From assembly GCA_015350385.1 (NCBI GenBank), contig WNKI01000002.1, positions 2,411,700 to 2,475,699 of the forward strand: a stretch of DNA of 64,000 nt, in the 5' to 3' direction. The notes beneath the pieces are model-generated. The model saw nothing but the letters and a program-made list of their open reading frames with translations. It did no database searches and was not told the DNA's origin. The stretch's first letter is position 1, and every line of letters starts with the position of its first letter. Source of the DNA: Aculops lycopersici (Eukaryota > Arthropoda > Arachnida > Trombidiformes > Eriophyidae). The position numbers were made by a program, and so were the translations under genes. Below are positions 9,682-19,333 of the stretch, in pieces.

Positions 9682-9791
9682 CTTGATGTAGATTCGTCCA
9701 GAGTATAAAATCCAAGTTAAAAAGTATTTAATTATTTAATTATTAGATAGATATTGTTTAATACATTAATTTAAAATGCCAACTTGATGTA
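9487..9791 (-). repeat. degenerate duplicate of the PSMC2 5' end (promoter, leader and first codons) forming the CAD start
   Basis: Read on the minus strand, this segment is colinear with 16923-17311. Upstream it shares TTGGCATTTT.AATT (9782-9768 versus 16932-16946) and TTGGATTTTATACT (9715-9702 versus 17003-17016). The first of these begins 101 and 104 bases before the respective ATG. In the coding part, the first 36 bases match at 34 positions. Another block of 24 bases (CAGGACGACGAGAAG... onwards) is identical, and the block encoding ADKQVL.NE matches at 27 of 28. The CAD copy has lost about 27 codons net, always in frame. PSMC2 is the evident donor because its full N terminus is conserved in PSMC2 of other animals. 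Confidence 0.9.
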
Positions 9792-10092
9792 GCAAAAGCG
9801 TTGGCCGAATCGGCGCCACAACCGACGAGGTAGAGATGGTGGGGGGAAAGTGACGGTATCGCGAGTTGCGACGCCCACGCAAAGGACTGCGTGCTCGCGC
9901 GTCGCCAGCGCGCACCATTTCGATGCAAATTCTGGTGTAGCAACACACTGGTGCAACCGGCATCATCCTCATCACCACCATCCACGTGTGTGCGTGCGTG
10001 TGTGTTATTCAAAATCAATGAACAAAAGCAGGCATGTTGTTTTGGATTAAAGCGCTACGCGGCGAGCGGCGCGCAAGGTGCATAGAAAAATG

Positions 10093-10118
10093 CCTATGCC
10101 CGATCTTGCGGGCATAGG
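10093..10118. repeat. perfect inverted repeat, 10-bp stem and 6-nt loop
   Basis: CCTATGCCCG at 10093-10102 is followed by ATCTTG and the exact reverse complement CGGGCATAGG at 10109-10118. It lies in non-coding DNA upstream of CAD. Function is unknown. Confidence 0.85.
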
Positions 10119-10958
10119 TGAGGGGGTGTGGCGATTTTTGAAGAGTCTCGAGTTGGACAATCACCTACTTGCAGGCAGGAAACAACCTGTGAGGTGTGAC
10201 CACTGTCCGGTGATTCTGTCATTGAAGCTGCGAACGGAGATGTCGCGCACGAGTGGAGAGAAAGAGATGATGGATAAATTTCCTTTAGAATCGTCAAGCT
10301 CAACACCGAGAAACTTGCCGCCGACGTCACCTTTAATTACACCTCGATCCCAAGACCAACCCTTTGGAATTTTGCACGGTAAATCCTTCGGCAACAACAA
10401 GTGATTGATCTCGGTGGCACGGACTCCGAGGCGGAAGAGCTGATCCTGTAATTAAAGTTGTGCAGAGGATAACTAAAACGCCGAGGCAAATTTAGCTTAC
10501 TCTAAGAGTCATATTAAAAAAGGTTGAGTCCCTGGAAACAGGTAGCGAGGGGAATCCTTAAAGTTTGACCTGCCCGAGGATTTTAAGAATTCCATTAAAA
10601 CTTGTGTTTGATGGACACAAGTTTCGACTTTTCTCAATCATCGCCGCCTCCCGCTTACCACGACGATACGGTGGCACTAATTGCGCAACTCTCGTCTCGT
10701 CGCCAGGTCGCCTCGTCGAGTCAAAGCTCTTTTCGTATACACAAACCCTTCGTCTGGGGCGAAAAACGTGAAGCTTTCAGTTCATGCATTAGATCGTTAG
10801 TTTATTAGCTCGCTGGGTTTTCAAGTCAACCACTAATCAAGCTACCCCTGAGCTAGTGGCCTCCAAGTTGGAGCGCTTAACGTTTAACGCTTAACGCCGC
10901 CACTGCCGACAGCTCGCACAGGTGGTGGTTGCTCCGGTGCATACGAGCAAGTCGAGTG

Positions 10959-11067
10959 GCTGCTGCTGCTACTGTTGTTGTCGTTGTCGTCGTCGTTGTT
11001 GTTGTTGTTGTCGTCGTTGATGTTGTTGTTGCCGTCGTTGTTGTTGTGGTTGTGGTTGTGGTTGTTT
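10959..11067. repeat. imperfect trinucleotide tract (GCT)n then (GTT/GTC)n and (GGTTGT)n
   Basis: About 110 bases are made almost entirely of GCT, GTT, GTC and GGT triplets. It is a compound microsatellite in intergenic DNA. Confidence 0.9.
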
Positions 11068-12138
11068 CCATTGTAACCTGTGCGTGCGTGCGTGAGTGTG
11101 TGTAAGTTAGTGTTAGTGTTAGAGTTAGCGTTCGCTCGCCACTTTGATCTGGACCAGTTGTGTGTTCGTTTCTTGCTCAACAACTCGCTTGTCTGGGAAG
11201 ATCGCCGAACTAGAGAGCAGCTCGCTTGGCGCCTGCCAAAGGTGCGCAGTTAAGTTTTTGCCTTTGGAATTAAGCGCAGCCTTCCTAACTCTCTTTCCCT
11301 ATCTCTTGCTCTACCTCCATCCCTACCTTATCTCTCCGTCCCGCTATCTCTAGCGAGCGCAGTGGTTGGTGCAACCTCCTTTCGAAACTTGCAAAGTTTG
11401 TTGAGCTCTACCTCTACTTAGGTTGACTCAATAAAATAGCATCACATGGCCGTAAGAGCCTAGATACTCGCCTCTTTAGCGAGTTACAAGCTGCTTGCGA
11501 GTTGAGCAATGAAGTTCGAAGAGTCCAGTGAGGAGATAGCACGGTAGAGTCAATAGTAGATAAACATAAACAAAGGTTATCAGCTGATTTTGCGGGTGCA
11601 CTAGCAACATTCATTCAGCTTCGAGGCGCGCAAATCGAAACCGATTCCTGTTGTGAGCTTCCTGCGATTGCTCATTGCTCACTGTTTGCTTGTCGCCACA
11701 TGAAACCGAGCAACCGCATAGGATCCTTCCGGTTGACCAGCAGAGAGTCACCACATCTACCAGCACCAAGAGTAGGGCGAGAGGTTTTCGTATCTGCTAA
11801 CCTAGTGCACGAAAATAGTAAAAGAGAGCAGCTAACACAATACAATACAATGCAACGCCACCAATGAGACAATTGGCAGAGCTAGATATGAGATCAGTAA
11901 ACATAAACACACGCAACAACGAACCAGAGAGAAACTTTTGCAAACTTACAAACTAAATCTGGTTTCAATTTTATATTTCAACTTCATACCGACCAGACGA
12001 GTGTTTTTATCTACCAATTACTTGGTCAAATTTTTACCCAACAAAATAGAAAATTTTTAGTCGCCAGGCTCAAGAGAAAGACTCGACGAAATTTGAAGAT
12101 AGAATTACAATATTCATATAGTTATAGTTGTATATAAA

Positions 12139-13395
12139 ATGGATCTCAAGACCACAAATCACTACGAGGGACTAACCATAGATTGGCTCAACGACGATGT
12201 TTTACTAAAAATTTTTGACCATCTAGATTATGACGACAAAATTAGGCTTCGCCGAGTTTGTTTTAGATGGAAGCGATTGCTTGAGTATCAACTCAAACAG
12301 TTGCAAGCCTTTCGCTTGGGATCCTTTCTACAAGGCGGTTACAATCTCACTTCCGGCCTCATCTTGAGCTGCGACCACAAGGCGCAAATAAATCGCCAAA
12401 AAACCAGCACCCTATTCAATAAGCAGCTGCTCTCGTTTCCGGCTGACGTTGAAACTCAATGTTTTTCAGTGAAACGTTACGATCTATTGTACCGATCTTT
12501 AAAATTTAGTCAGGATCGGATTACTGTGCTGTCGCTTGGACGCATCAATATAACCTACCGTTTGCTGCTCATTCTAACTCACAACCTTCCAAATTTGGAA
12601 CACCTTGAGTTGATAGCTTGTGCCTCGCGTTTAGATGAGGTTAAGTTGCAGGAAGGACGAAGGCTAATGGCTAAACTTCAGCAGAACAACAACAGCAGCA
12701 GAAATCTGAGTCCTCATTCAACTAGAATACAGGGTTTAAATAGATACCAAGACGGAGAAAGGGAGGAGGAGGAGGATTTGTTGCCTCCCTCATTAAACTC
12801 TTTCAATAATGATGAGCAAAGTCAAAATGAGATTTTGCAAGCACGTAACGCTTATGACTCCATCACAATTTATAATCAAAACGAAGATGAGTTTATTAAT
12901 ATGCAAGATAGACTCTTGAGATCGAGATTGTTAAAGAATTGTGATTTAGTTAAACAGACAAGAGCTCAGCGTCATTGGCCAAAATTGAGACACCTGTTAG
13001 TGAAACAATGCAATCTGCTTAATGAGTTTAGCTTAAGTTTATTGATTGAAATCACCAGTCAATCGCTGACCCAGTTAATTATAGAATCTAACCAATATTT
13101 AACTGGCGAGTTTCTCAACTATTGCGGCCCAAAGCTTGGAATTCTAAGAGTCAAGTATTGTCCACTATTACAGGTGAAGTTTCTTGAAGATTTGGTCAAG
13201 ATTCGGCGGCTCATATCGCCACAAGCTAGCAACAACCAAGACAACCCAACACAGTCGTGCAACAACAACCAATTAAAGCAACATTCCCTAAGTAACAACC
13301 ACCAAGATTCACAAGGGCCACTGAGACCATTGGACTCTTTCGTGCTAAGACAACATCAACAAAGTTTTAATCAAGACATATATTGTTCATTGTGA
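12139..13395 (+). CDS. F-box / leucine-rich-repeat-like protein
   Basis: The protein is 418 residues in one exon. An F-box lies at about residues 14-50 (WLNDDVLLKIFDHLDYDDK, then RLRRVCFRWKRLL), the Skp1-binding module of SCF ubiquitin ligases. It is followed by an LRR-like region split by a low-complexity Asn/Ser/Glu-rich insert (about 175-260). It resumes with degenerate repeats of the LRHLLVKQCNLL and LGILRVKYCPLL type (about 288-360). The C-terminal tail is Asn/Gln-rich. By family knowledge such proteins present substrates to SCF complexes; the substrate cannot be inferred. The gene converges with ERCC5, with a 120-bp gap between stop codons. The one-to-one ortholog is not recognised. Confidence 0.8.
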   Translation: MDLKTTNHYEGLTIDWLNDDVLLKIFDHLDYDDKIRLRRVCFRWKRLLEYQLKQLQAFRLGSFLQGGYNLTSGLILSCDHKAQINRQKTSTLFNKQLLSFPADVETQCFSVKRYDLLYRSLKFSQDRITVLSLGRINITYRLLLILTHNLPNLEHLELIACASRLDEVKLQEGRRLMAKLQQNNNSSRNLSPHSTRIQGLNRYQDGEREEEEDLLPPSLNSFNNDEQSQNEILQARNAYDSITIYNQNEDEFINMQDRLLRSRLLKNCDLVKQTRAQRHWPKLRHLLVKQCNLLNEFSLSLLIEITSQSLTQLIIESNQYLTGEFLNYCGPKLGILRVKYCPLLQVKFLEDLVKIRRLISPQASNNQDNPTQSCNNNQLKQHSLSNNHQDSQGPLRPLDSFVLRQHQQSFNQDIYCSL

Positions 13396-13515
13396 TCTAA
13401 TGTGAGACGATTCTCTCTATACATTTTGATGACAACGAACAAACAAGCAACAATTGTTACCAAACAGTAAACTCTCATCTCATATCATATTATCTTCATC
13501 TATCACGAATACGGT

Positions 13516-16500
13516 TCATTTTCTTGTTGCTTTAGTCCTTCGTCTTTTGGTCTCGCCATTATTAGTCACGGGACTCTTGGCCTTCCGGAGACCATTACTA
13601 GTTGAAGGTAAGCTAGTATCCTCTTTGTCTTCGTCGTCGGTGAGATCGATTGTATCATTTAACCAAGCAGGTTGCGAGACTTCCGGTTCAGGTTCAGCTT
13701 TCCTTTTACCACGCGTCCCATTGCCACCCTTTGCCATCTTCCTCGGCGCCCTCTTTGCGGTTGGCTTCTTGTCAGCCTGCTTCTCATTATTCTTCTTGAT
13801 ATTTGAGCTCTTATGCTCATTGTTATCATTCTCCTCCTCGTCACTTTCGCTTAGGGCAACCTCGTCGTTTTGCTTTGCAGTGATCTTGCTTAGTGCAGCG
13901 TTAACTCGCTTGCTACGAAACAACTCGGGATTCTGAGTCTCTGGCCTCTTGAAGAAGAAAGAGTCAATTGTGGGCTGGGTTTTACGCTCGCTTAGGCGCT
14001 TCATGATAGGCAACAACTTTTCGTCAATCTTCTTTGGATCCCAACCAAAGTTTCTTCTAGCATACTCACGAAGCTCGTCCAATTCCGGCATACCCCAGCT
14101 GAATTGTTCGGTTGAGGTGTCAGCCATGGGACGTAGATATCCGTCAAATACAACTTTAGATGGGAAATCCTCGGGCAGATCAAACTTGAGCAACTTCTCT
14201 CGCTTCTTGCTTCCAGGAACTCGGCCTTTGCTTAGTTGATATTTGGTCTTCCAATTCTTGTATTTGATCAGCGGCTCTAAACCTTCGCCTGGAAATTCAC
14301 TAAGTATCTCAATGGCTGCCACTGGACCTACACCTGCTATTCCGGTTGTGTAATCACTGCCGACTAGCATTGCAAAACAAACTAAGTTCTCCCTATTGAG
14401 GCGACAATGGAACTCGACGTCGCACATCTTGTATCTAAGCAACCACTTGTCGTCGGAAAAGAAGTGACGATATACATGTTGGGCACCAAATAGCCAAACG
14501 TCACTATCATCTGTAATGGTGCCTTCAGTTAGCTTCAAGCTTTCTAATAGAGCACATTGCGCCTCAGCTTCACCTGGTGCATCAATATAGGGTACACCAA
14601 ATAGTCGTAGTAGCTCCTTGGCGTCGTCGACAATCTTTGTGGTAACTTTGTTAGTGGTTCTCTTGGCGTCCTTCTCTAACTGTCTGAGGTTGTCGAAATG
14701 TTGATTTGCTATACGTTGGGGTTGCTGCTTAGACTGAGAACTCGAGGTAGTGATTTCGGGTTGAGGGTTAGGTTCAACTTGACTTGAGCTTGCTGGCTGG
14801 TCCAACGGAGACAATTTTTCAGTACGGGTGGTTGGAATTGGTTGACTTGACGAGGTTGAGGGTAAAAACTTGTCTTTCGTTACTGGGACATCAGAAACTG
14901 GAGGTACAGGTATCATGCTTTCATCAAAGTCTGACCAAACAATAGAGTCAGCTAGATTAGCTGGCGTTTTAGATATCTTGGGTATGACTTCAACTTCGGG
15001 TTCGGCGACTGATTCCAGCTCTTCAACTTCGGAGTCGGTGCTCTCGAGGTCAATCACTTGTTGCTGTGGAGATTTCTCATGCATAATTGTGATAGGTTTG
15101 TCTTGAGATTCGGATTCAACTCGAGGTGACGTTGGTGCTAGGGGTGATGTTGGTGGTAAGGGTGATGTTTGTGGTAAGGGTGATGTTGGTGGTGAGGGTG
15201 ATCGAAGCGGCGAATTTGATGGCGTTGATCCCGATGATTCTGATAGAAAGCCATCAGTAGGTTCTACAATCTTTGGTGCGATCAAAGCACTCCGGTCGAA
15301 GACATTCCTTACAAGCTGAGCTGGTTGTGAGATTTGCTTGAGTCCTTTGATTGGTTGTGCTTTCAATGATAGAGGCGAAGTGTTTTGTTTAACGGGTGAC
15401 GATTTAATGGGTGATTTTTGTTGGGATGGACCAGGTTCATCTATCTCAGTGCCGCTATCCGTATCGGAATAATCAATCTTTGGCAATGGCTTTGGCTCCT
15501 CTTTAGGTTTTTCCGCAGGCTTGTAGTTGGTTGGATCCGGACCTTTAACTTTGAGGTCCGCAATCTCACCCTTCTTCTGGAACAGGACCATCTTAGAGGA
15601 GGCGTCTGATTGTAAACGGAACGATTGGACTGTCCTACCGTCGCTTTCACCAGTATAAGTAGAGCAGATGTCTTTCTCAGCCTCCTCGATTTTCTCTTGA
15701 ATAGAGCGTCGTGATTTCAGTCTTTGAAGTTGAAAGCTAGAGAAACTCTCAGAGTCTTCGGGCAATGTGTTGCGCTTGATTCTCTTATTCGACTCTTTTA
15801 TGTCTTGCAAAATCTCATACCTAATTTCAGGTGGCAAGGATTTAAACTCATCGGATTGCACATCGACATTATTGTAACGATGATTTATAGCTGAGGGTTG
15901 GAATAAAAGGTCATCTCCTGAGTCAGAGTCGACATGATATACAATATCCTCTCGCTTGACGTGATTTGCAGTTATCGTATCTCTGTCGGTGTCGGTAGAT
16001 GCCTTGCCATCGGATGTCCTCACGGGCATCTTTGGTATTACTGGTTTGACATCGTCATCATCGGAGTCAAACTCACCCCAATCCGAACTATCAGAGATAT
16101 CAACACACTCGACGGGAACTGTGAACAACTCTCGATCCTCGTCACCCAACTTTTCGGCTGCTACCAAATTGTGCGATATCAAATCTGGTACTTGGATATG
16201 CAAGTCATCGATGTTGGCGTCTGGGTATTGTTGCCTCAGTTGCTCGGCTAGCAACTTCACAGCAGCATCTTGAACCTTCTTCACCTGCTTGCTCCTAACA
16301 TTTTGACGCTTTTCCAAGGTACGTCGCTTGAGCACCGGAGCTGGACCGTCGAACACAAAAACTGGCTTAATTTTATAAAATAGCAACTTGCTTATTCGAT
16401 TGAACAAACCTAACTTGTGAGCCTCAATGTTTGGTGCATTGTCCTTCTCTCTAAAACCTCTGATGAATTTGTAGAGCCATACGTTTGCATCAACACCGAG

Positions 16501-16578
16501 TCTTTTCCCTTCCATTGACTCGATCTTGACTGGATGTCCAACGGCATCGATGAGTTGCCAGAGTCCAAGGACTCCCAT
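13516..16578 (-). CDS. ERCC5: XPG/ERCC5 structure-specific endonuclease of nucleotide excision repair
   Basis: The protein is 1020 residues in one exon (human 1186). It makes the 3' incision in nucleotide excision repair and acts with TFIIH in the nucleus. The N-domain (about 1-95) starts MGVLGLW and contains the GKRLGVDANVWLYKF and KPVFVFDG active-site motifs. A long acidic, Ser/Pro-rich spacer typical of XPG, not FEN1 or EXO1, spans about 100-650. It includes tandem (L)P.TSP repeats near 465-485. The I-domain (about 650-800) has PYIDAPGEAEAQC, TDDSDVWLFGA and a helix-hairpin-helix (GIAGVGPVAAIEIL). A PCNA-binding box, QPTIDSFF, lies near 868-875. Basic nuclear-localisation clusters (GKRK, KRRR) are at the C terminus. 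The gene is divergent from PSMC2 across 457 bp. Confidence 0.95.
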   Translation of the reverse strand: MGVLGLWQLIDAVGHPVKIESMEGKRLGVDANVWLYKFIRGFREKDNAPNIEAHKLGLFNRISKLLFYKIKPVFVFDGPAPVLKRRTLEKRQNVRSKQVKKVQDAAVKLLAEQLRQQYPDANIDDLHIQVPDLISHNLVAAEKLGDEDRELFTVPVECVDISDSSDWGEFDSDDDDVKPVIPKMPVRTSDGKASTDTDRDTITANHVKREDIVYHVDSDSGDDLLFQPSAINHRYNNVDVQSDEFKSLPPEIRYEILQDIKESNKRIKRNTLPEDSESFSSFQLQRLKSRRSIQEKIEEAEKDICSTYTGESDGRTVQSFRLQSDASSKMVLFQKKGEIADLKVKGPDPTNYKPAEKPKEEPKPLPKIDYSDTDSGTEIDEPGPSQQKSPIKSSPVKQNTSPLSLKAQPIKGLKQISQPAQLVRNVFDRSALIAPKIVEPTDGFLSESSGSTPSNSPLRSPSPPTSPLPQTSPLPPTSPLAPTSPRVESESQDKPITIMHEKSPQQQVIDLESTDSEVEELESVAEPEVEVIPKISKTPANLADSIVWSDFDESMIPVPPVSDVPVTKDKFLPSTSSSQPIPTTRTEKLSPLDQPASSSQVEPNPQPEITTSSSQSKQQPQRIANQHFDNLRQLEKDAKRTTNKVTTKIVDDAKELLRLFGVPYIDAPGEAEAQCALLESLKLTEGTITDDSDVWLFGAQHVYRHFFSDDKWLLRYKMCDVEFHCRLNRENLVCFAMLVGSDYTTGIAGVGPVAAIEILSEFPGEGLEPLIKYKNWKTKYQLSKGRVPGSKKREKLLKFDLPEDFPSKVVFDGYLRPMADTSTEQFSWGMPELDELREYARRNFGWDPKKIDEKLLPIMKRLSERKTQPTIDSFFFKRPETQNPELFRSKRVNAALSKITAKQNDEVALSESDEEENDNNEHKSSNIKKNNEKQADKKPTAKRAPRKMAKGGNGTRGKRKAEPEPEVSQPAWLNDTIDLTDDEDKEDTSLPSTSNGLRKAKSPVTNNGETKRRRTKATRK

Positions 16579-17035
16579 GATGACTGCTTGAGCAAGTATC
16601 TAATATGAGTATTGATCTAATATTCCAAGCAGTCATTAGTTTCATTTTAAAAGACAATAATTAGAAGAATATCAAATTGAGGTTTGCAACAACCTCATGG
16701 CATCATAACTTTGGCCATTTGGGCGCCATGCAAAAACAACTCAACAAGAAGCCCTAAAATTTGTAGAGCTGTTGCGAGACAGAAGTTCGTGACACGAACG
16801 GCATGTGGTCTGCGAAAAATCATCAGCGCAGTCTCTGTGGATTTTATGTGTTTTCTGTCGATTGAAGACAGCGTAAAAACTACAACTGCAAACGAGAGAT
16901 CACATGAGAATCCACTCACTGTTACGTTAATTTGGCATTTTGAATTGTCGTAATATTCGCAACTACATATCTAAATAAATACTTATTAACTTGTTCCTAA
17001 AATTGGATTTTATACTTTAAACAAACCTACTCAAG
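16579..17035. promoter_or_regulatory. shared divergent promoter of ERCC5 (minus) and PSMC2 (plus)
   Basis: These 457 bp separate two head-to-head start codons, so both 5' ends must be encoded here. The PSMC2-proximal 113 bp (16923-17035) are the part duplicated in front of CAD. This includes TTGGCATTTT and the TTGGATTTTATACT element about 20-33 bases before the ATG. Conservation of these blocks in the copy suggests they are core-promoter or start-site elements. Confidence 0.6.
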
Positions 17036-17311
17036 ATGACTGACCATCTAGGAAAGGATATGCGACGTGTCAAGCAGGACGACGAGAAGGAGATGAAGGA
17101 AATTAAGGAATTAGATGAAGAGGATATTGCCCTGCTCAAATCTTACGGCGCCGGACCTTATGATGTTAGCATCAAGAGAACAGAAGAGAAAATACAATCT
17201 CTATTGAAGAGTATCAATGAGATTTCAGGAATCAAGGAGTCCGACACGGGACTTGCCCCGCCAGCCCTTTGGGATTTGGCCGCCGATAAACAGGTGCTAC
17301 AAAACGAGGCT
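16923..17311 (+). repeat. donor segment of the PSMC2-CAD 5' duplication
   Basis: This is the counterpart of 9487-9791 in inverted orientation about 7.1 kb away. It spans about 113 bp upstream of the ATG plus the first 92 codons of PSMC2. Similarity stops upstream at about 16923 and, downstream, at the codons for Asn-Glu-Ala (residues 90-92). Confidence 0.88.
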
Positions 17312-18346
17312 CCTCTGCAAGTAGCTCGCTGCACCAAGATTATAAATCCAAATTCCGAATCACCCAAGTATATTATTAATGTCAAGCAATATGCCAAGTT
17401 TGTCGTTGACTTGGCCGATTCAGTTTCGCCGAGTGATATTGAGGAGGGAATGCGTGTTGGCGTTGATAGGAATAAATATCAAATCAATCTTCCATTGCCG
17501 CCCAAGATTGACCCAACGGTTACAATGATGCAAGTCGAAGAAAAACCCGATGTCACTTACAGCGATATTGGCGGTTGTAAGGAGGAGATTGAGAAACTAA
17601 GGGAAGTTTTGGAGACACCACTATTACATCCAGAAAGATTTGTCAAATTAGGTATTCAACCTCCAAAGGGAGTTCTACTCTACGGACCTCCAGGTACAGG
17701 TAAAACCTTGCTTGCAAGAGCAGTAGCCAATAGAACTGACGCTTGTTTCATTCGTGTTGTTGGCTCGGAACTTGTACAAAAGTACGTTGGGGAGGGTGCA
17801 AGAATGGTCAGAGAATTATTTGAGATGGCGAGGAGCAAGAAGGCCTGTTTGGTTTTCTTTGATGAAATTGATGCTATTGGTGGAGCCCGTTCAGCCGATG
17901 ATGGTTCTGGTTCAGGAGATAATGAAGTCCAGAGAACCATGTTGGAACTCATCAATCAGCTCGATGGTTTCGAGCCACGAGGCAACATCAAGGTTCTCAT
18001 GGCCACCAACAGACCCGACATTCTTGACCCTGCTTTGTTGCGTCCAGGTCGTATAGACAGAAAGGTTGAGTTTGGTCTACCCGATCTCGAGGGTAGAACT
18101 GGAATTTTCAAGATTCATGCCAGATCAATGAGTGTTGAGCGAGATATTAGATACACTCTACTAGCAAGACTCTGTCCCAACAGTACTGGTGCTGAGATTC
18201 GCAGTGTCTGTACTGAGGCCGGCATGTTTGCCATCAGAGCCAGAAGGAAGGTTGCAACCGAAAAAGATTTTTTGGAAGCCATCAACAAGGTCATCAAATC
18301 GTATGCCAAGTTTAGCGCAACTCCAAGGTACATGACTTACAACTAG
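17036..18346 (+). CDS. PSMC2: 26S proteasome regulatory ATPase subunit Rpt1 (PSMC2)
   Basis: The protein is 436 residues in one exon (human 433). It is one of six AAA+ ATPases of the 19S base that unfold ubiquitinated substrates. The N-terminal region has a coiled coil (around IQSLLKSINEISG) and a highly conserved OB-domain stretch. The AAA domain shows Walker A GPPGTGKT (about 218-225), Walker B VFFDEIDAIGG (about 270-280), the pore motif KYVGEGARMVREL, and arginine fingers in RPGRIDRK. The C terminus RYMTYN matches Rpt1. Its first 92 codons and upstream DNA were copied to the start of CAD. Confidence 0.98.
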   Translation: MTDHLGKDMRRVKQDDEKEMKEIKELDEEDIALLKSYGAGPYDVSIKRTEEKIQSLLKSINEISGIKESDTGLAPPALWDLAADKQVLQNEAPLQVARCTKIINPNSESPKYIINVKQYAKFVVDLADSVSPSDIEEGMRVGVDRNKYQINLPLPPKIDPTVTMMQVEEKPDVTYSDIGGCKEEIEKLREVLETPLLHPERFVKLGIQPPKGVLLYGPPGTGKTLLARAVANRTDACFIRVVGSELVQKYVGEGARMVRELFEMARSKKACLVFFDEIDAIGGARSADDGSGSGDNEVQRTMLELINQLDGFEPRGNIKVLMATNRPDILDPALLRPGRIDRKVEFGLPDLEGRTGIFKIHARSMSVERDIRYTLLARLCPNSTGAEIRSVCTEAGMFAIRARRKVATEKDFLEAINKVIKSYAKFSATPRYMTYN

Positions 18347-18614
18347 GCAAGCTATCAAATCTACTCTCACCTTTCTGTATTTCTTCTATATTATATATAT
18401 ATATCATGTATAGAAAAAAGCAAGTAATAACATTCAATTGATATAGTTCATAATTGAAGTTTATGTCGTTGTTGACTATGATAACGATTGTATAATTTTA
18501 ATATTCTGTAAACACAGCTTGTTGCAATGCGAGAGACTCTCTTGTCTCTTTGGATGCTTTGCTAGAGGTTAACGATTCAATTTCTTTACTAGTTACAATT
18601 GTCCTACAGATCAA
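18347..18614. other. convergent 3' flanks of PSMC2 and the small membrane protein gene
   Basis: This is a short AT-rich spacer holding the 3' ends of two convergent genes. No canonical AATAAA is seen close to either stop; a (TA)n stretch is at about 18391-18403. Confidence 0.5.
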
Positions 18615-18995
18615 CTAGACCTTCTGTTGCTGGGCTAGTTTCTGCTCCATGTTTATTTGCCGCATTCTCTCGCGTATAACTTTTCGTTCCTCTTGCTTCT
18701 CTTCCAGCCACCTCTCAACCAATATCTCGTTTTGCTTTATGCCTGCCTTCGCTGCCTTGAAGCTAACGGCTGCAGCGGCCAGAGAGACAAGACCCACAAA
18801 GCCATAGGCGAAAGACACATAAACGTTTCTACCCTTGACTTTATATAGCCCATAACTACAAACACCGGTTACCGCGAGGGCCGCACCACCCAAGCCCACA
18901 CGACAGGTTACACACTCCAGTTGTTTTGGCTCATCTGGAGGTGTGTGAAATAAAGCCCACATGGGCCATATCCAATCGTGACCGTAGACCCTCAT
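18615..18995 (-). CDS. small two-pass membrane protein with CVTCR motif, possibly DMAC1/TMEM261-like
   Basis: The protein is 126 residues. After a Trp-rich N terminus it has the motif ECVTCRVGLGG leading into a hydrophobic segment (about 28-52). A second hydrophobic segment follows (about 58-82), then a charged, probably helical C-terminal tail rich in Glu/Arg/Gln (about 90-126). A CxxCR motif directly before a glycine-rich membrane segment is typical of the DUF4536 family. That family includes DMAC1, a mitochondrial complex I assembly factor. The long basic tail is not typical of DMAC1, so the assignment is tentative. An internal start at Met12 is possible. Confidence 0.5.
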   Translation of the reverse strand: MRVYGHDWIWPMWALFHTPPDEPKQLECVTCRVGLGGAALAVTGVCSYGLYKVKGRNVYVSFAYGFVGLVSLAAAAVSFKAAKAGIKQNEILVERWLEEKQEERKVIRERMRQINMEQKLAQQQKV

Positions 18996-19333
18996 CCTTG
19001 ATGTGATTAGTTTAAATAATAAGTTATCGATCTAAAGGTATAAGAAGAACAAGTAGAGCTGAAGATCTAATATGAATGACCCTTAAAAATTTGTTCCAAA
19101 GTTTGTTTTCCATGTCTCGTTTTCGTCCAACACAGAGAGTGCGTGCGTTGAATGGGGAAAAGCAAAAATGCCTTTCCCCTCGAGGCGCTATGCAATTCCA
19201 TTACAAAAATATGGTACCATCTTCGCCACCCTTTGAATCCCTAAGGAACCAAAATACAAAGTTTATTATGATTTCGTTTCATCTGCTCTATAACGGAAAT
19301 ATCAACGTATATTATAGTTATTATTATTACTGC
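18996..19333. other. intergenic, no gene seen
   Basis: This is 338 bp between two minus-strand genes. It is the 5' flank of the CxxCR protein gene and 3' flank of the secreted orphan. A plus-strand frame at 19076-19342 has no recognisable features. Confidence 0.5.

Larger units (their letters stand above)
9792..12138. other. intergenic, no gene seen
   Basis: This is about 2.3 kb between the CAD promoter and the F-box gene, the likely 5' region of both. It contains a perfect 10-bp hairpin (10093-10118), direct repeats of a TTAACG-type unit near 10880 and a GTT/GTC/GCT trinucleotide tract (10959-11067). The open frames across the trinucleotide tract encode only poly-Asn/Thr and are not genes. 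Confidence 0.6.

Noticed and set aside
10884..11183. Asn/Thr-rich frames at 10.9-11.2 kb
   Set aside because: Products of the GTT/GTC tract; no start context or domain.
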